Origin: a virus
DNA: 29,411 nt
IMG/VR virus record: IMGVR_UViG_3300044993_000053
Coordinates: 1 to 29,411 of that record
Strand: one strand, 5' to 3'
In this document: positions 1 through 8,488 of the stretch, piece after piece
How positions within the stretch are numbered: position 1 is the first letter of the stretch
How the letters are laid out: the number at the start of each line of letters is the position of its first letter
The notes under the pieces: generated by a model
The model's database searches: none
Seen by the model: the letters and a program-made list of their open reading frames with translations, nothing else
What the model was told of the DNA's origin: nothing
Position numbers and translations under genes: made by a program

Positions 1-43
1 CCTTCCGTTTTCTCTCCCCAGCGACCACGAGCCTGACTTGACT

Positions 44-50
44 GAGGAAG
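44..50 (+). promoter_or_regulatory. Ribosome binding site of the first gene
   Basis: GAGGAAG lies five bases before the ATG at 56. This favours that ATG over the in-frame TTG at 38, which would place the site inside the gene. Bases 1-43 show no other feature. Confidence 0.6.
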
Positions 51-55
51 TGACC

Positions 56-523
56 ATGCCGAGAGCACCACGAGTGACACCGAGCTCGACCACGAGATCG
101 CCGCGCAAGGCTGCGAGCTCGACCAAGAAACCGGCGGCGCAGACCAATAAACCGGCGGCAAAGCGCGAGGCGCCGGCGAAAAGCGCGAGCTCGCGCAAGG
201 CGCCGGCGCGCAAGAGTTCGGGTTCACGCAAGCCGCCGGCACCGGTTCCGACGGTGGTGCTCGATGTAGTCGATCCGAGCGAGCTGGTCGCTGCGGTCGA
301 GGCGTTCCTTGAGTCGAGGCGAGAGGCGAGCGACTGGTCTCCGAGGCTCGCTGCGCTCGGTGCTCTGGCGGTCACGCTCGCTACCGAGCTCGCCGGGCGT
401 TCGGTGGAGGGTTCGGCCGGTATTGCTCGCGAGTTGCGCGCCACGCTCGACGAGCTCGCCCCGAGAGTTGCTCCCGACGACCAGCTCGGGTTCCTCGCCT
501 CGAGCTCGACGCCGGTCGAGTGA
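56..523 (+). CDS. Probable terminase small subunit with histone-like N-terminus
   Basis: The product is about 155 aa and lies directly before the large terminase, overlapping its GTG by four bases, which is the usual place for the DNA-recognition subunit of the packaging motor. The first 65 or so residues are almost only Lys, Arg, Ala, Ser and Pro, with repeats such as APAKSASSRKAPARKSS, like a histone H1 tail; this part is probably disordered and binds DNA. The second half is predicted helical (LVAAVEAFLESRREAS, then ALAVTLATELAG) with an acidic C-terminus, a pattern common in actinophage small terminases. The call rests on position and general character; no specific helix-turn-helix was recognised. 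It could instead be a nucleoid-like DNA-binding protein. Confidence 0.6.
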   Translation: MPRAPRVTPSSTTRSPRKAASSTKKPAAQTNKPAAKREAPAKSASSRKAPARKSSGSRKPPAPVPTVVLDVVDPSELVAAVEAFLESRREASDWSPRLAALGALAVTLATELAGRSVEGSAGIARELRATLDELAPRVAPDDQLGFLASSSTPVE

Positions 524-1929
524 CCTCGATGGTCCAGCGCCCGGCGCGCCCGCGGTGGGCGACTGCGCGCAACCCGAACCGGCCGACGCTCGGGCCGCGT
601 GTCGCCGAGCTCTCCGAGCGACTCGGGTTGCCGTTCATGCCGTGGCAGCACCAGGTCGCCGACGTGGCGCTCGAGGTTGATTCGACGACCGGAGCGCTGT
701 GGTACCGCGAAGTGGTGGTGACAGTGCCGCGACAGTCGGGCAAAACGACGTTGCTCAAGGCGGTGCAGGCTCACCGGTGCGTCGCGTGGCCGCGCCAGCG
801 CGTCACCTACACCGCGCAGACACGCAACGCTGCGCGCAAGAAGTGGGCCGATGACTTCGTGGTCGACCTCGAGGCGTCGCCGCTCGGTCAGCTATTCGAG
901 ACCAGGTTCGCGAACGGTCAGGAAGCGATGCGATGGCGCAACGGCTCGTCATGGGGGATCGAGGCGACGACAGAGAGCTCGGGACATGGTGACGTGCTCG
1001 ACCTCGGCGTGATCGACGAGGCGTTCAAACAGACCGACTACCGGCTCGAGCAGGCGATGCGACCGGCGATGATGACGAGACCTCAACCCCAACTGTGGGT
1101 CATCAGCACCGCCGGCAATGCAGACTCCGTGTATTTGTGGTCAAAGGTCGAGGCCGGCCGGCAGATCGTGGAGGTCGGCGACCCGAACGCTCGGGTCGCG
1201 TACTTCGAATGGTCGAGTGGCGATGACGACGACCCCGCAGACCCCGACACGTGGTGGCGTTGTATGCCGGCGCTCGGTATCACCGTGCCCGTCGAGGCGA
1301 TCGTCGCCGACTTTCAGAGCATGGTGCTCGCCGAGTTCGAGCGCGCCTACCTGAACAGGTGGTCGGCCGGCCGGCGCGAGCCGGTGTTCGCGTCGGCCGA
1401 CTGGTCGGCGATACTCGACCAGGAGTCGAGGCCGAACGAGGCCGAGCTCTGCTACTCGCTCGATGTCACACCCGATCGGGGCGCCGGCTCGATCGCCGCG
1501 TCCGACGGACGGCACCTCGAGGTCGTACAGAACGACCGCGGCACCGGGTGGCTCGTCGAGCGCGCGGCTGAGCTCGTCAGGCGCCGGCCGGGCGAGTTCG
1601 TGGTCGATCCCGCCGGGCCCGCCGGCTCGCTCATCCCGGAGCTCGAGACAGCAGGTGTGGTCGTTCGTTCGATCACCGGCCGCGAGTACGCTCAGGCGTG
1701 CGGCCAGCTATTTGATGCAGTGGTCGCGCACGAGGTTCGCCATATCGGGCAGAATGAGCTCGACGCAGCGCTACAAGCTGCAACGCGACGACGGCGAGGT
1801 GACGTGTGGACATGGGCGAGGAACGACACGACGACCGACCTCTCGCCTCTCGTCGCGGTCACGCTCGCACGATGGGGTGCAGCGAACCCGAGGTCGAGCT
1901 CTGGTTCGTCGCCGGTGTTCGCATGGTGA
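520..1929 (+). CDS. terL: Terminase large subunit
   Basis: This 469-aa protein is the ATPase and nuclease of the DNA packaging motor, which pumps DNA through the portal and cuts it. The Walker A motif is VPRQSGKTT (residues 69-77). Walker B is VIDEA (164-168, with D166 and catalytic E167). The coupling motif is STAGN (196-200). The C-terminal RNase H-like nuclease begins at CYSLDVTPD with D315 as a likely metal ligand, and D363 in FVVDPAG is another candidate. Length and motif order are typical of the actinophage TerL group. The GTG start overlaps the previous stop; an in-frame ATG at 529 is an alternative start. Confidence 0.95.
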   Translation: MTSMVQRPARPRWATARNPNRPTLGPRVAELSERLGLPFMPWQHQVADVALEVDSTTGALWYREVVVTVPRQSGKTTLLKAVQAHRCVAWPRQRVTYTAQTRNAARKKWADDFVVDLEASPLGQLFETRFANGQEAMRWRNGSSWGIEATTESSGHGDVLDLGVIDEAFKQTDYRLEQAMRPAMMTRPQPQLWVISTAGNADSVYLWSKVEAGRQIVEVGDPNARVAYFEWSSGDDDDPADPDTWWRCMPALGITVPVEAIVADFQSMVLAEFERAYLNRWSAGRREPVFASADWSAILDQESRPNEAELCYSLDVTPDRGAGSIAASDGRHLEVVQNDRGTGWLVERAAELVRRRPGEFVVDPAGPAGSLIPELETAGVVVRSITGREYAQACGQLFDAVVAHEVRHIGQNELDAALQAATRRRRGDVWTWARNDTTTDLSPLVAVTLARWGAANPRSSSGSSPVFAW

Positions 1930-1933
1930 TGCA

Positions 1934-2113
1934 GTGTTAACCACAGCGCTCGAGGTGATCGGACTCACACTGATCGCGGTCGCAATCGGGCTCGTGTTCG
2001 GGCTCGCTGCGTTCCTCGGCGCGACCGGCGTCGCTCTCGTGGTCGTCGGCATCGCGCTTGAGTCGCGTCCGGCGCCGCCGGCGACGAGCCCGAACGACAG
2101 GAGCTCGAGCTAA
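1934..2113 (+). CDS. Small two-helix membrane protein
   Basis: The GTG at 1934 gives 59 aa. Residues 8-26 (VIGLTLIAVAIGLVFGLAA) and 28-43 (LGATGVALVVVGIALE) form two hydrophobic stretches with a Gly-containing turn, followed by a short polar tail. It lies between terL and portal, and its stop overlaps the portal ATG as TAATG, so it is co-translated with head genes. Small membrane proteins at this position occur in some actinophages and their role is unknown. No close Shine-Dalgarno sequence is evident, so the start is uncertain, but the continuous hydrophobic reading in a compact operon supports a real gene. Confidence 0.6.
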   Translation: MLTTALEVIGLTLIAVAIGLVFGLAAFLGATGVALVVVGIALESRPAPPATSPNDRSSS

Positions 2114-3348
2114 TGGGTCTGTTTCGCCGGCCGAGCCCAAGCTCGGCCGAGGCGCGCTCGACGTTCTCACCGCTTTCGTTCGAGCAACTCGCAGCGATGG
2201 TGGTCGGCCACTCGAGCGGCACCGGGCCCATCAGCGAGGACCGCGCGTTGCACTCTGCTGCGGCGTGGTCGTGTATCGACGTGCTCGCGACCACAGTGTC
2301 AAGTCTGCCGATCGACGTGATCCGTACTGTCGGACGCACCAGGCAACCGGCCCGAGCTCCGGCAGTGATCGAACGACCGAGCCCGCTCGTGTCGCGTCGA
2401 GTGTGGCTCTACTCGCTCATGTTCTCGCTGTGCACCGACGGCAACGCGTTCGGGTGGATCGGCGAGAATCTCGACGAGCTCGGCAACCCGACGCGAATCG
2501 ATCTCATGCACCCCAGCGGCGTCACCGGCCGACGTGTCGGTGCCGACGGTGTGGCTGAGGTGACCATCAATGGCAAGGGAACGCACAAGCTGTGGCCGTA
2601 CGGGCCGGTCTGGCACGTACCAGGCAAGATGGTCGCGGCCGGCTCACCGTTCGCTCTGTCGCCTCTGAGCTACGCCGGCACCTCGATCACCGCCGGTATC
2701 GCTGCCGAGGGCTACGGCGCTCGGTTCTTCACCGACGGCGGGCACCCGTCAGCGATCCTGCACGCAGACCAGGAGCTCGACGAGGGCGCAGCGCGTCGCA
2801 TCAAAGCTGCGTTCGTGGCGGCGATCAGGCCGGGCTCTCGTGAACCGGCGGTGATGGGCAGCGGGCTCACGTACACGCCGGTTCAGAGCGACCCGAGCTC
2901 GACCCAGTTCATCGAGCTCATCAGGTTCTCGATCGAGCAGGCGTGCCGATACTGGCGGGTCCCGCCGGCGATGGTCTACTCGGCGGTGAGCGGTCAGAGT
3001 GTCACCTACGCGAACGTGTCGCAGGCCGATCTCCACTACCTGAAGCACTCGGTCGACGGCTACCTGACCTCGCTTGAGGAATCCCTCTCAGCTCTGCTCA
3101 CAGCACCACGCTCGGTGAAGGTCAACCGCGACGCGATGCTGCGCGCCGACCCGTTGGAGCGCTACAAGTTGCACGAGCTCGCACTCAAGAATCGGGTGCG
3201 CACGGTGAACGAGGTGCGCGTGCTCGAGGACGAGGCGCCGTTCAGCGACGAGTTCGACATGCCAGGCGTCCCACCGATACCAGGAGCGCCCGGCTCACCG
3301 ATCCCGTTTCAGCCGCCCGTGACATCCACCCAGGAGGGCGACACATGA
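2113..3348 (+). CDS. Portal protein (HK97 family)
   Basis: This 411-aa protein would form the dodecameric ring at the capsid vertex through which DNA is packaged. Family features are an early helical segment (AAWSCIDVLATTVSSLPIDV), a central stem region (WHVPGKMVAAGSPFALSPL) and the hallmark stretch IRFSIEQACRYWRVPPAMV before the C-terminal helices. The C-terminus is Pro-rich and probably flexible. CAGGAG at 2098-2103 lies nine bases before the ATG. The stop overlaps the protease ATG as ATGA. Confidence 0.92.
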   Translation: MGLFRRPSPSSAEARSTFSPLSFEQLAAMVVGHSSGTGPISEDRALHSAAAWSCIDVLATTVSSLPIDVIRTVGRTRQPARAPAVIERPSPLVSRRVWLYSLMFSLCTDGNAFGWIGENLDELGNPTRIDLMHPSGVTGRRVGADGVAEVTINGKGTHKLWPYGPVWHVPGKMVAAGSPFALSPLSYAGTSITAGIAAEGYGARFFTDGGHPSAILHADQELDEGAARRIKAAFVAAIRPGSREPAVMGSGLTYTPVQSDPSSTQFIELIRFSIEQACRYWRVPPAMVYSAVSGQSVTYANVSQADLHYLKHSVDGYLTSLEESLSALLTAPRSVKVNRDAMLRADPLERYKLHELALKNRVRTVNEVRVLEDEAPFSDEFDMPGVPPIPGAPGSPIPFQPPVTSTQEGDT

Positions 3349-4172
3349 ATGCACCGCGAGAGGGTCTGTACCGCGGCCTACCGCTCGAGAGCCGGCTGCT
3401 CAACCTCGGGCCCGAGCCGGTCGCGTTGCGCACCGGCGCCGAGTTCACTCGCGACGCCGGCGACACCGAGACCTCGACCACGATGGTCGGACACTTCGCT
3501 GTGTTCGGCGAGTGGACGAGGATCAGCTCGTGGTTCGAGGGCGAGTTCCTCGAGCGCATCGCTCCGGGCGCGTTCACGAAAACGATCGCCGAGCGACGCG
3601 ACATGATCCGCGTGCAGTTCGACCACGGGTTCGACTCGTTCGTCGGCGACGCTCCGCTCGGGCCGATCGCTGTGCTCCGCGAGGACGACATCGGGGTGTG
3701 GTACGAGGTGCCGCTACTCGACACCGACTACAACCGGAACCGCGTGCTGCCGATGCTGGAGGGTCGCACCATGTCCGGCGAGCAGTTCGGGTCGCTGCTC
3801 GGTGCCTCGTTCCGGTTCTCGGTCGTGCGCGAGGAATGGAACGACGAACCCGAGCGATCCGACTACAACCGCGACGGTCTACCGGAACGCACGATCACCG
3901 AGCTCAAGCTCGCCGAGTTCGGGCCGGTCGTGTTCCCCGCCTACCATGCCGCTACTGCAGGAGTGCGGTCGCTCACCGATCACTACCTCGAGCGAACGCG
4001 CGAGCTACGCTCGCGACAGTCCGACGTGCCCGCCGGTTCGACCACCGGCACCGACGACACCGACGCGCCGAGCTCAGCTCACCCGCCGGTCGAAAGTGAT
4101 GGCAACCGATCCCGCCGCGTGGCCGTGACATCGGCACGCGCGCAACTAGAACGAACGAGGTCGAACCGATGA
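3345..4172 (+). CDS. Prohead protease (HK97 family, U35-like)
   Basis: This 275-aa serine protease would trim the capsid delta domain during maturation. MVGHFAVFGEWTRI (47-60) and FLERIAPGAFTKTI (68-81) are typical of the family. The likely catalytic His is H94 in QFDHG, and the Ser is S155 in LLGASFRFSV. ELKLAEFGPVVFPAY (186-200) carries the conserved acidic residues. The C-terminal 60 residues are Thr/Ser/Arg-rich and probably self-cleaved. AGGAGG at 3332-3337 supports the ATG. The gene lies between portal and capsid with 4-base overlaps at both ends. Confidence 0.92.
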   Translation: MNAPREGLYRGLPLESRLLNLGPEPVALRTGAEFTRDAGDTETSTTMVGHFAVFGEWTRISSWFEGEFLERIAPGAFTKTIAERRDMIRVQFDHGFDSFVGDAPLGPIAVLREDDIGVWYEVPLLDTDYNRNRVLPMLEGRTMSGEQFGSLLGASFRFSVVREEWNDEPERSDYNRDGLPERTITELKLAEFGPVVFPAYHAATAGVRSLTDHYLERTRELRSRQSDVPAGSTTGTDDTDAPSSAHPPVESDGNRSRRVAVTSARAQLERTRSNR

Positions 4173-5608
4173 AATTCCTGCAGATGCTCCGCAGCAAGCG
4201 AGCAGAGCTCGAGGCGCAGCGCTCCGAGGCCGTCGCCGCGATGGAGGCCGTGACCGAGCAGGCCGAGCTCGAGTCGCGCACCGAGCTCACCGACACCGAG
4301 TCGGACGAGTTCACCGAGGCTCGGGCCCGCGTCGCCGAGATCGACGAGGCGCTCGCTGGCATCGACGCGCGGATCGCCGAGCTCGAGGTGCTCGAGGACC
4401 AGCGAGCGAGCTCCGACGCTCCGCAGATCATGCGTCGCGTCGAGGTCTCGGCGCCGGCCGAGGTCCGCTCCCTGTCCCGCACCGAGGCTCGCGACCAGGC
4501 GCTCGCTCTGCTCGAGGAGCGCGCCGGCGAGGTCTCGACCTCGGCCGGTGACCGTGTCGACGAGCTGGTGCGCACCGGCCGGTCGACGAACGTCGACGGC
4601 GACCAGATCGCCCGGCGCCTGCTGCTCACCGAGCACGACGACTACCGCAGCGCGTGGCAGAAGCTCGTCACCTCGCCGACGCCGGTGCTCACCGAGGCCG
4701 AGGGGCGAGCAGTTAACGACTTCGCCGAGTTCCGCGCCATGTCGATCGGCACACCGTCGGCCGGCGGCTACGGCGTGCCGGTGCTCATCGATCCGACGAT
4801 CGTTCTCACCGCGCAGGGCTCGCTCAACCCGATCGAGCAGATCGCTCGCCGCGAGACCATCACCACCGACAAGTGGAAGGGTGTCAGCTCGGCCGGCACC
4901 TCGTGGTCGTTCGACGCCGAGGGCTCCGCGGTGAGCGACGACTCGCCGACGCTCGCTCAGCCCGAGGTCCAGGCGCACATGGCTCGAGGGTTCATTCCAT
5001 ACTCGATCGAGGTCGGGCAGGACTACCCAGGGTTCGCGGCCGAGATGGCGACACTGCTCGCCGAGGGCTACGCCGAGCTCAAGGCGCAGAAGTTCGCCAT
5101 CGGTACCGGCACCGGCGAGCCGTGGGGTATCTTCACCGCACTCGACGCGAACACGAACGTCGAGGTCGCAGTGACCACCTCCGGACAGTTCTCGGGCACC
5201 GACATCAGCAAGGTCTACAACGCTCTGCCAGACCGGTACGTCGAGAACGCTACGTGGCTGATGTCGCGGTCGGTCGGTTCTGCCATCGCGGCGTTCGGCA
5301 ACGGCGAGAACCTCTCGTTCGTCACCGTGGACCTCACCGGCGTGGTGCAGACTCTCCGGCAGGCGCCGGTCGTCTACGCCGGCTACGCGCCGGCGATGAC
5401 CACCGGCACCGCCGCAGCGAACCGGCTGGTCATCGGAGACTTCCGCAACTACCTGATCGCCGAGCGAGCAGGCATGGAGGTCGAACTGGTGCCGCACCTG
5501 TTCGACGTGACGAACAACCGACCCACCGGTCAGCGCGGATGGTTCGCGCACGCTCGAGTCGGTGCCGACTCGATCAACGACCTCGGGTTCAGGTTGCTGC
5601 AGAACTAG
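4169..5608 (+). CDS. Major capsid protein (HK97 fold) with delta domain
   Basis: The product is 479 aa. Residues 1 to about 85 form a long charged coiled coil (FLQMLRSKRAELEAQRSEAV and onward), which is the scaffold-like delta domain expected to be removed by the upstream protease. The fold proper begins near GGYGVPVLIDPTIV, with the E-loop region (WSFDAEGSAVSDDSPTLAQP), the spine and A-domain (DYPGFAAEMATLLAEGYAEL, then FAIGTGTGEPWGIF) and a C-terminal P-domain (LVIGDFRNYLIAERAGMEVE). No separate scaffold gene is visible, which agrees with a fused delta domain. The ATG overlaps the protease stop. Confidence 0.95.
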   Translation: MKFLQMLRSKRAELEAQRSEAVAAMEAVTEQAELESRTELTDTESDEFTEARARVAEIDEALAGIDARIAELEVLEDQRASSDAPQIMRRVEVSAPAEVRSLSRTEARDQALALLEERAGEVSTSAGDRVDELVRTGRSTNVDGDQIARRLLLTEHDDYRSAWQKLVTSPTPVLTEAEGRAVNDFAEFRAMSIGTPSAGGYGVPVLIDPTIVLTAQGSLNPIEQIARRETITTDKWKGVSSAGTSWSFDAEGSAVSDDSPTLAQPEVQAHMARGFIPYSIEVGQDYPGFAAEMATLLAEGYAELKAQKFAIGTGTGEPWGIFTALDANTNVEVAVTTSGQFSGTDISKVYNALPDRYVENATWLMSRSVGSAIAAFGNGENLSFVTVDLTGVVQTLRQAPVVYAGYAPAMTTGTAAANRLVIGDFRNYLIAERAGMEVELVPHLFDVTNNRPTGQRGWFAHARVGADSINDLGFRLLQN

Positions 5609-5620
5609 CGGCACGAGTGT

Positions 5621-5658
5621 CGAGAGTCGGGTCTATCGGGCGGTGGGCCCGGCTCTCG
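5621..5658 (+). terminator. Stem-loop after the major capsid gene
   Basis: CGAGAGTCGGG (5621-5631) pairs with CCCGGCTCTCG (5648-5658) over 11 bp with one G-U pair and a 16-base loop. It starts 12 bases after the capsid stop. No U-tract follows, so it may be a partial terminator or an mRNA-stabilising or processing hairpin instead of a strong intrinsic terminator. Confidence 0.5.
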
Positions 5659-5672
5659 GCGACACACACCGC

Positions 5673-5710
5673 CCGCACACCGCCCACCAGGAGACCACCA
5701 CCATGACCAC
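5673..5710 (+). repeat. 38-base start-associated repeat, copy 1
   Basis: These 38 bases, covering the ribosome binding site, the ATG at 5703 and the first codons, are identical to 18159-18196. The core is CCACCAGGAGACCACCACC followed by ATGACCAC. The two downstream genes are unrelated, so selection or duplication acted on the leader, not on the protein. Confidence 0.9.
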
Positions 5711-5957
5711 TACCACCGAGTACGTGTTCGCATCGGCGACTGCGCAGCTATCACTCGGCGACGAGCTGGTGCCGGTGCGCGCCGGCGAGGTGTGGCCGGC
5801 CGATGATCCGGTCGTAACGGCGAACCCGAGCATGTTCTCCTCGACACCGCCGGTCGTGCGCCGGTACCGCGGCGGGATCGTCGAACGTGTCAGACCCGAG
5901 GTGATCGAGTCGGCGACGGCCCGGCCGGGCGAGCGACGCAACACGCGCCGGCGATGA
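5703..5957 (+). CDS. Small head/neck-region protein of unknown function
   Basis: The product is 84 aa, starting at the ATG after the start-associated leader. The sequence has a beta-rich core (YVFASATAQLSLGDELVPVR) followed by AGEVWPADDPVV and a basic tail ending RRNTRRR. Phages often carry a small protein of this kind directly after the major capsid gene, for example a decoration or neck-associated protein, but I do not recognise a specific family. The stop overlaps the glycosyltransferase ATG as ATGA. Confidence 0.75.
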   Translation: MTTTTEYVFASATAQLSLGDELVPVRAGEVWPADDPVVTANPSMFSSTPPVVRRYRGGIVERVRPEVIESATARPGERRNTRRR

Positions 5958-6808
5958 CCAACTCCTCGAGGTCGGGTGACGTTGTGCTCGCTTACGTGCA
6001 CTCGAACGAGGTCGCCTACTCGTGGCACGCATCGCTCGTCGACCTCGTGATGCACGACGTGTCACACGACCGGAGGCTCTCGCATCGCATCGCGGTGAAG
6101 TGCTCCAGCGGCGGGCTCGTCGAGGCGCGCAATCAATGCGCCGCCGAGTTCCTCGCCGGGCCGGGCGACTGGCTATTCATCCTCGATACCGACATGGGGT
6201 TCGCTCCCGACACGCTCGACCGGTTGCTGCAGGTCGCCGACCCGACCTCGAGGCCGGTCGTCGGCGCGCTCTGTTTCGCGTGGCTCGAGGCCGAGCCCGA
6301 CGGTCTCGGCGGCTACCGGTGCGGCACCCGACCGACAGTGTTCCAGTTCCACCAGGACGAGACCGGCCGGCGGGTGTTCGCCGCGGTGAGCGAGTATCCG
6401 GCCGACGCAGTGGTGCCGGTCGCGGCGACTGGCTCGGCGTGCATCGTGTGGCACCGCTCGGTGCTCGAGGCGATCGCGGCCGAGTACGGGCCGACATGGT
6501 ATGACCGGATACCGGCGCCGGCTGAGAGCTCGGACGGCCGAGCTCTACTCTCCGAGGACATCAGCGCGTGCGCTCGCGCCGGCGCTGTAGGCGCGCCGGT
6601 ACACGTTCACACAGGCGTCGCGACGAATCATCAGAAAACGACATGGATCGGGCCGGCCGATCACCCGCCTAGCCTCAACCTCGACCAGAGGTCGAGGGTG
6701 AACCTCGAGTCGAGGTCGAGGGTTGACAGTTCCGACCCGATCGCCGACCTCGAGGGCGAGCTCGCCCGGCCGGCGAACCGGGCCGAGCGGCGTCGGCGCC
6801 GGCAGTGA
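5954..6808 (+). CDS. GT-A-like glycosyltransferase (family 2 type)
   Basis: This 284-aa protein would transfer a sugar from a nucleotide sugar. SGGLVEARNQCAAEFL (52-67) resembles the nucleotide-sugar part of the family. LFILDTDMGF (74-83) contains the metal-binding DxD motif (D78, D80). SEDISACARAGAVGAP further on matches the ED segment that supplies a catalytic acid, and HVHTG follows it. It is embedded in the head operon, which is typical of actinophages that glycosylate their capsid or tail; the acceptor is an inference. The last 45 codons (PPSLNLDQRSRVNLESRSRV) are encoded by two dyad repeats, so the C-terminal tail is probably a by-product of repeat insertion. Confidence 0.8.
   Translation: MTNSSRSGDVVLAYVHSNEVAYSWHASLVDLVMHDVSHDRRLSHRIAVKCSSGGLVEARNQCAAEFLAGPGDWLFILDTDMGFAPDTLDRLLQVADPTSRPVVGALCFAWLEAEPDGLGGYRCGTRPTVFQFHQDETGRRVFAAVSEYPADAVVPVAATGSACIVWHRSVLEAIAAEYGPTWYDRIPAPAESSDGRALLSEDISACARAGAVGAPVHVHTGVATNHQKTTWIGPADHPPSLNLDQRSRVNLESRSRVDSSDPIADLEGELARPANRAERRRRRQ
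6676..6736. repeat. Dyad repeat pair R1/R2 in the 3' part of the glycosyltransferase gene
   Basis: R1 pairs CAACCTCGACC (6676-6686) with GGTCGAGGGTG (6690-6700), with one mismatch. R2 starts at 6700 with GAACCTCGAG, continues with GAGGTCGAGGGTTGAC and ends in TTCCGAC (6730-6736). They belong to a family also found at 10700-10765 and 21836-21951. Confidence 0.75.
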
Positions 6809-7641
6809 TCGACTGGCCGCAAGTCCGGCTCGGGCCCGACTCGGCGCGCTACCTGCTCGCCGGCCGAGGCGAACAGGTAGCACGTCCGTTCCACCTCCGG
6901 TGGCTCCTCCCGAAAGTCTGCCGCGACGTGCCGGCGCGGTGGTGGCTCGTGTGGCTCGCCTCGTGGCCGGTCACTGCGTCGGCGATGTTCGTGTGGTCAC
7001 GTGGCGCCGGGCTCGAGCTCGGGCCCGCTCTCGGCGCTGTGGGTCTCCTCGTGGCGCTACCAGGTCTCACCGGACCAGTAGTGGTGCGACCGGTAGGTGT
7101 CGATCTACCGGCGCTCGCTCTGTCGCTCTGGTCGGTCGCTCTGCTCGAGCTCGGGTTTTGGCCGGCCGCAGTAGTGCTCGCGCTCGCCGCCGGCGCGGTG
7201 AAGGAGACCTCGCCGGTGTTCGCAGCGCTCTGGTCGTGGAACCCGCTACTACTCGTCGGGCTCATTGCGCCGGCGGTGCGAGCTCTGGTCGCGCGCCCGG
7301 CGCTCGACGAGGTCACGATGACCCCGTCGCTACTTCACGTTCACGAGCACCCGTTCAGATCGGCGCTCGAGGCGCACCGAGCTCGAGCTCGTGATGGGTG
7401 GCTCTGGCTCGCGCCGTGGGGCGCGACGCTCGCAGCTCTGACGCGCCCGAGCTGGTGGCTCGTCGCGACGCTGGTCGCAGCGCACGCGCAGTTGGTCGTC
7501 GCGACCGACCACGTTCGACTCGTGCACACCGCGGCGGGCCCGGTGCTCGCGCTCGTCGCCGCGCAAGCGCTACCAGGTCACCTACTCGTGCTCGCGGTCG
7601 CGGGTAGTTTCTTTTGGTGGCGCCGACCCGAGCTCATCTAG
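6805..7641 (+). CDS. Polytopic membrane protein, possibly GT-C-like
   Basis: This 278-aa protein has about seven or eight hydrophobic segments, for example WWLVWLASWPVTASAMFVW, LGAVGLLVALPGLTGPVVV, LALSLWSVALLELGFW and LVAAQALPGHLLVLAVAGS. The segment LALAAGAVKETSP, where a KE pair follows a hydrophobic helix, is reminiscent of GT-C glycosyltransferases that use lipid-linked sugars, but no catalytic Asp in a first external loop can be assigned with certainty. It overlaps the upstream glycosyltransferase (GTGA), so the two probably act together, for example in moving or attaching a sugar at the membrane. It could also be an unrelated membrane protein such as an exclusion factor. Confidence 0.65.
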   Translation: MIDWPQVRLGPDSARYLLAGRGEQVARPFHLRWLLPKVCRDVPARWWLVWLASWPVTASAMFVWSRGAGLELGPALGAVGLLVALPGLTGPVVVRPVGVDLPALALSLWSVALLELGFWPAAVVLALAAGAVKETSPVFAALWSWNPLLLVGLIAPAVRALVARPALDEVTMTPSLLHVHEHPFRSALEAHRARARDGWLWLAPWGATLAALTRPSWWLVATLVAAHAQLVVATDHVRLVHTAAGPVLALVAAQALPGHLLVLAVAGSFFWWRRPELI

Positions 7642-7648
7642 GACACCG

Positions 7649-8488
7649 ATGCGAGTAGCGCGAGGCTCAACCGCGACGATCGTCACCGACCCATTCGACG
7701 GTCCCCCGAGCTCGGTCGCTGCTGTGTGCACCGACGCGCTCGGCAACGTGCTCACACCGGCACCGGCCGCGACAGTGGTGGGTAACGCGGTCTCGGTCCA
7801 GCTCACCGCCGCGGTGCACACCGCCGAGCTCGACCGGCTCGAGCTCCAGGTGACCGCGACAGTCGCGTCGGCGCCGGCGGTGCTCAGTGTCGAGGTCGAG
7901 GTGATCGGGTCGCAGTGGCTCACGCTCGCAGCGTTGCGCTCTGAGCCCGACCTCGCCGACTCGACCAGGTTCAGTGACCGGCTGCTCACCCAAGTGCGCG
8001 ACGAGTGGTGCTCACATATCGAGGCACTTTGCAATCTGCGCATGACACCGGGCTACGACGTGGAGCACCACTTCGGCCGAGGGCTCCCCTACCTCGTGGT
8101 CGCAGCGAACGAGCCAACTGCGCTGAGAGCTGTGTATCTCGACGGCGAGCTCGTCGATCCTGCCCGACTCGAGCTCGACCGGGCGACCGGGTTCCTCGAG
8201 CTCACCTCAGGCACGTTCACTCGCGGCGCACCGGTCGAGGTGCACCTCGAGAACGGGCTCATTCACCCGCCGCCGCGGCTCGTGCGCGAGCTCAAGAAGG
8301 TGGTGCGCGCCGAGGTGCTGCAGCGAGGCGCAAAGGCGCCGACGAACGCTATTGCCGAGAGCTCGCCCGATGGCGGCGTGATGATCCGCTACTCCACTCC
8401 CGACCCGAGCGCAGGCCGGTGGACCGGCTACCTGTCGCTCGATCCTGTCATCACCGAATATCGCCGGCCGGCTATGGGGATCGCGTAG
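7649..8488 (+). CDS. Head-tail adaptor (connector) protein with extra N-terminal beta domain
   Basis: The product is 279 aa. Residues 1 to about 90 are beta-rich and Ala/Val/Thr-rich (ATIVTDPFDGPPSSVAAVCT), like an Ig-type or BppU-like sandwich. From WLTLAALRSEPDLADSTRFS the protein resembles gp6-like adaptors, which are mostly helical, bind under the portal and continue the DNA channel. LIHPPPRLVRELKKVVRAEV is a typical helix near the C-terminus. Position before the tail terminator and major tail genes agrees. The stop overlaps the next GTG (TAGTG). The N-terminal extension makes it longer than most connectors. Confidence 0.65.
   Translation: MRVARGSTATIVTDPFDGPPSSVAAVCTDALGNVLTPAPAATVVGNAVSVQLTAAVHTAELDRLELQVTATVASAPAVLSVEVEVIGSQWLTLAALRSEPDLADSTRFSDRLLTQVRDEWCSHIEALCNLRMTPGYDVEHHFGRGLPYLVVAANEPTALRAVYLDGELVDPARLELDRATGFLELTSGTFTRGAPVEVHLENGLIHPPPRLVRELKKVVRAEVLQRGAKAPTNAIAESSPDGGVMIRYSTPDPSAGRWTGYLSLDPVITEYRRPAMGIA

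Noticed and set aside
4079-5614. 511-codon minus-strand open frame opposite the capsid gene
   Set aside because: It is the complement of the strongly supported capsid gene and has no recognisable domain; long antisense frames are expected at this GC content.
6723-6728. TTGACA as a -35 promoter element
   Set aside because: There is no -10-like hexamer 16-18 bases downstream, and the site lies inside a dyad repeat in a coding region.
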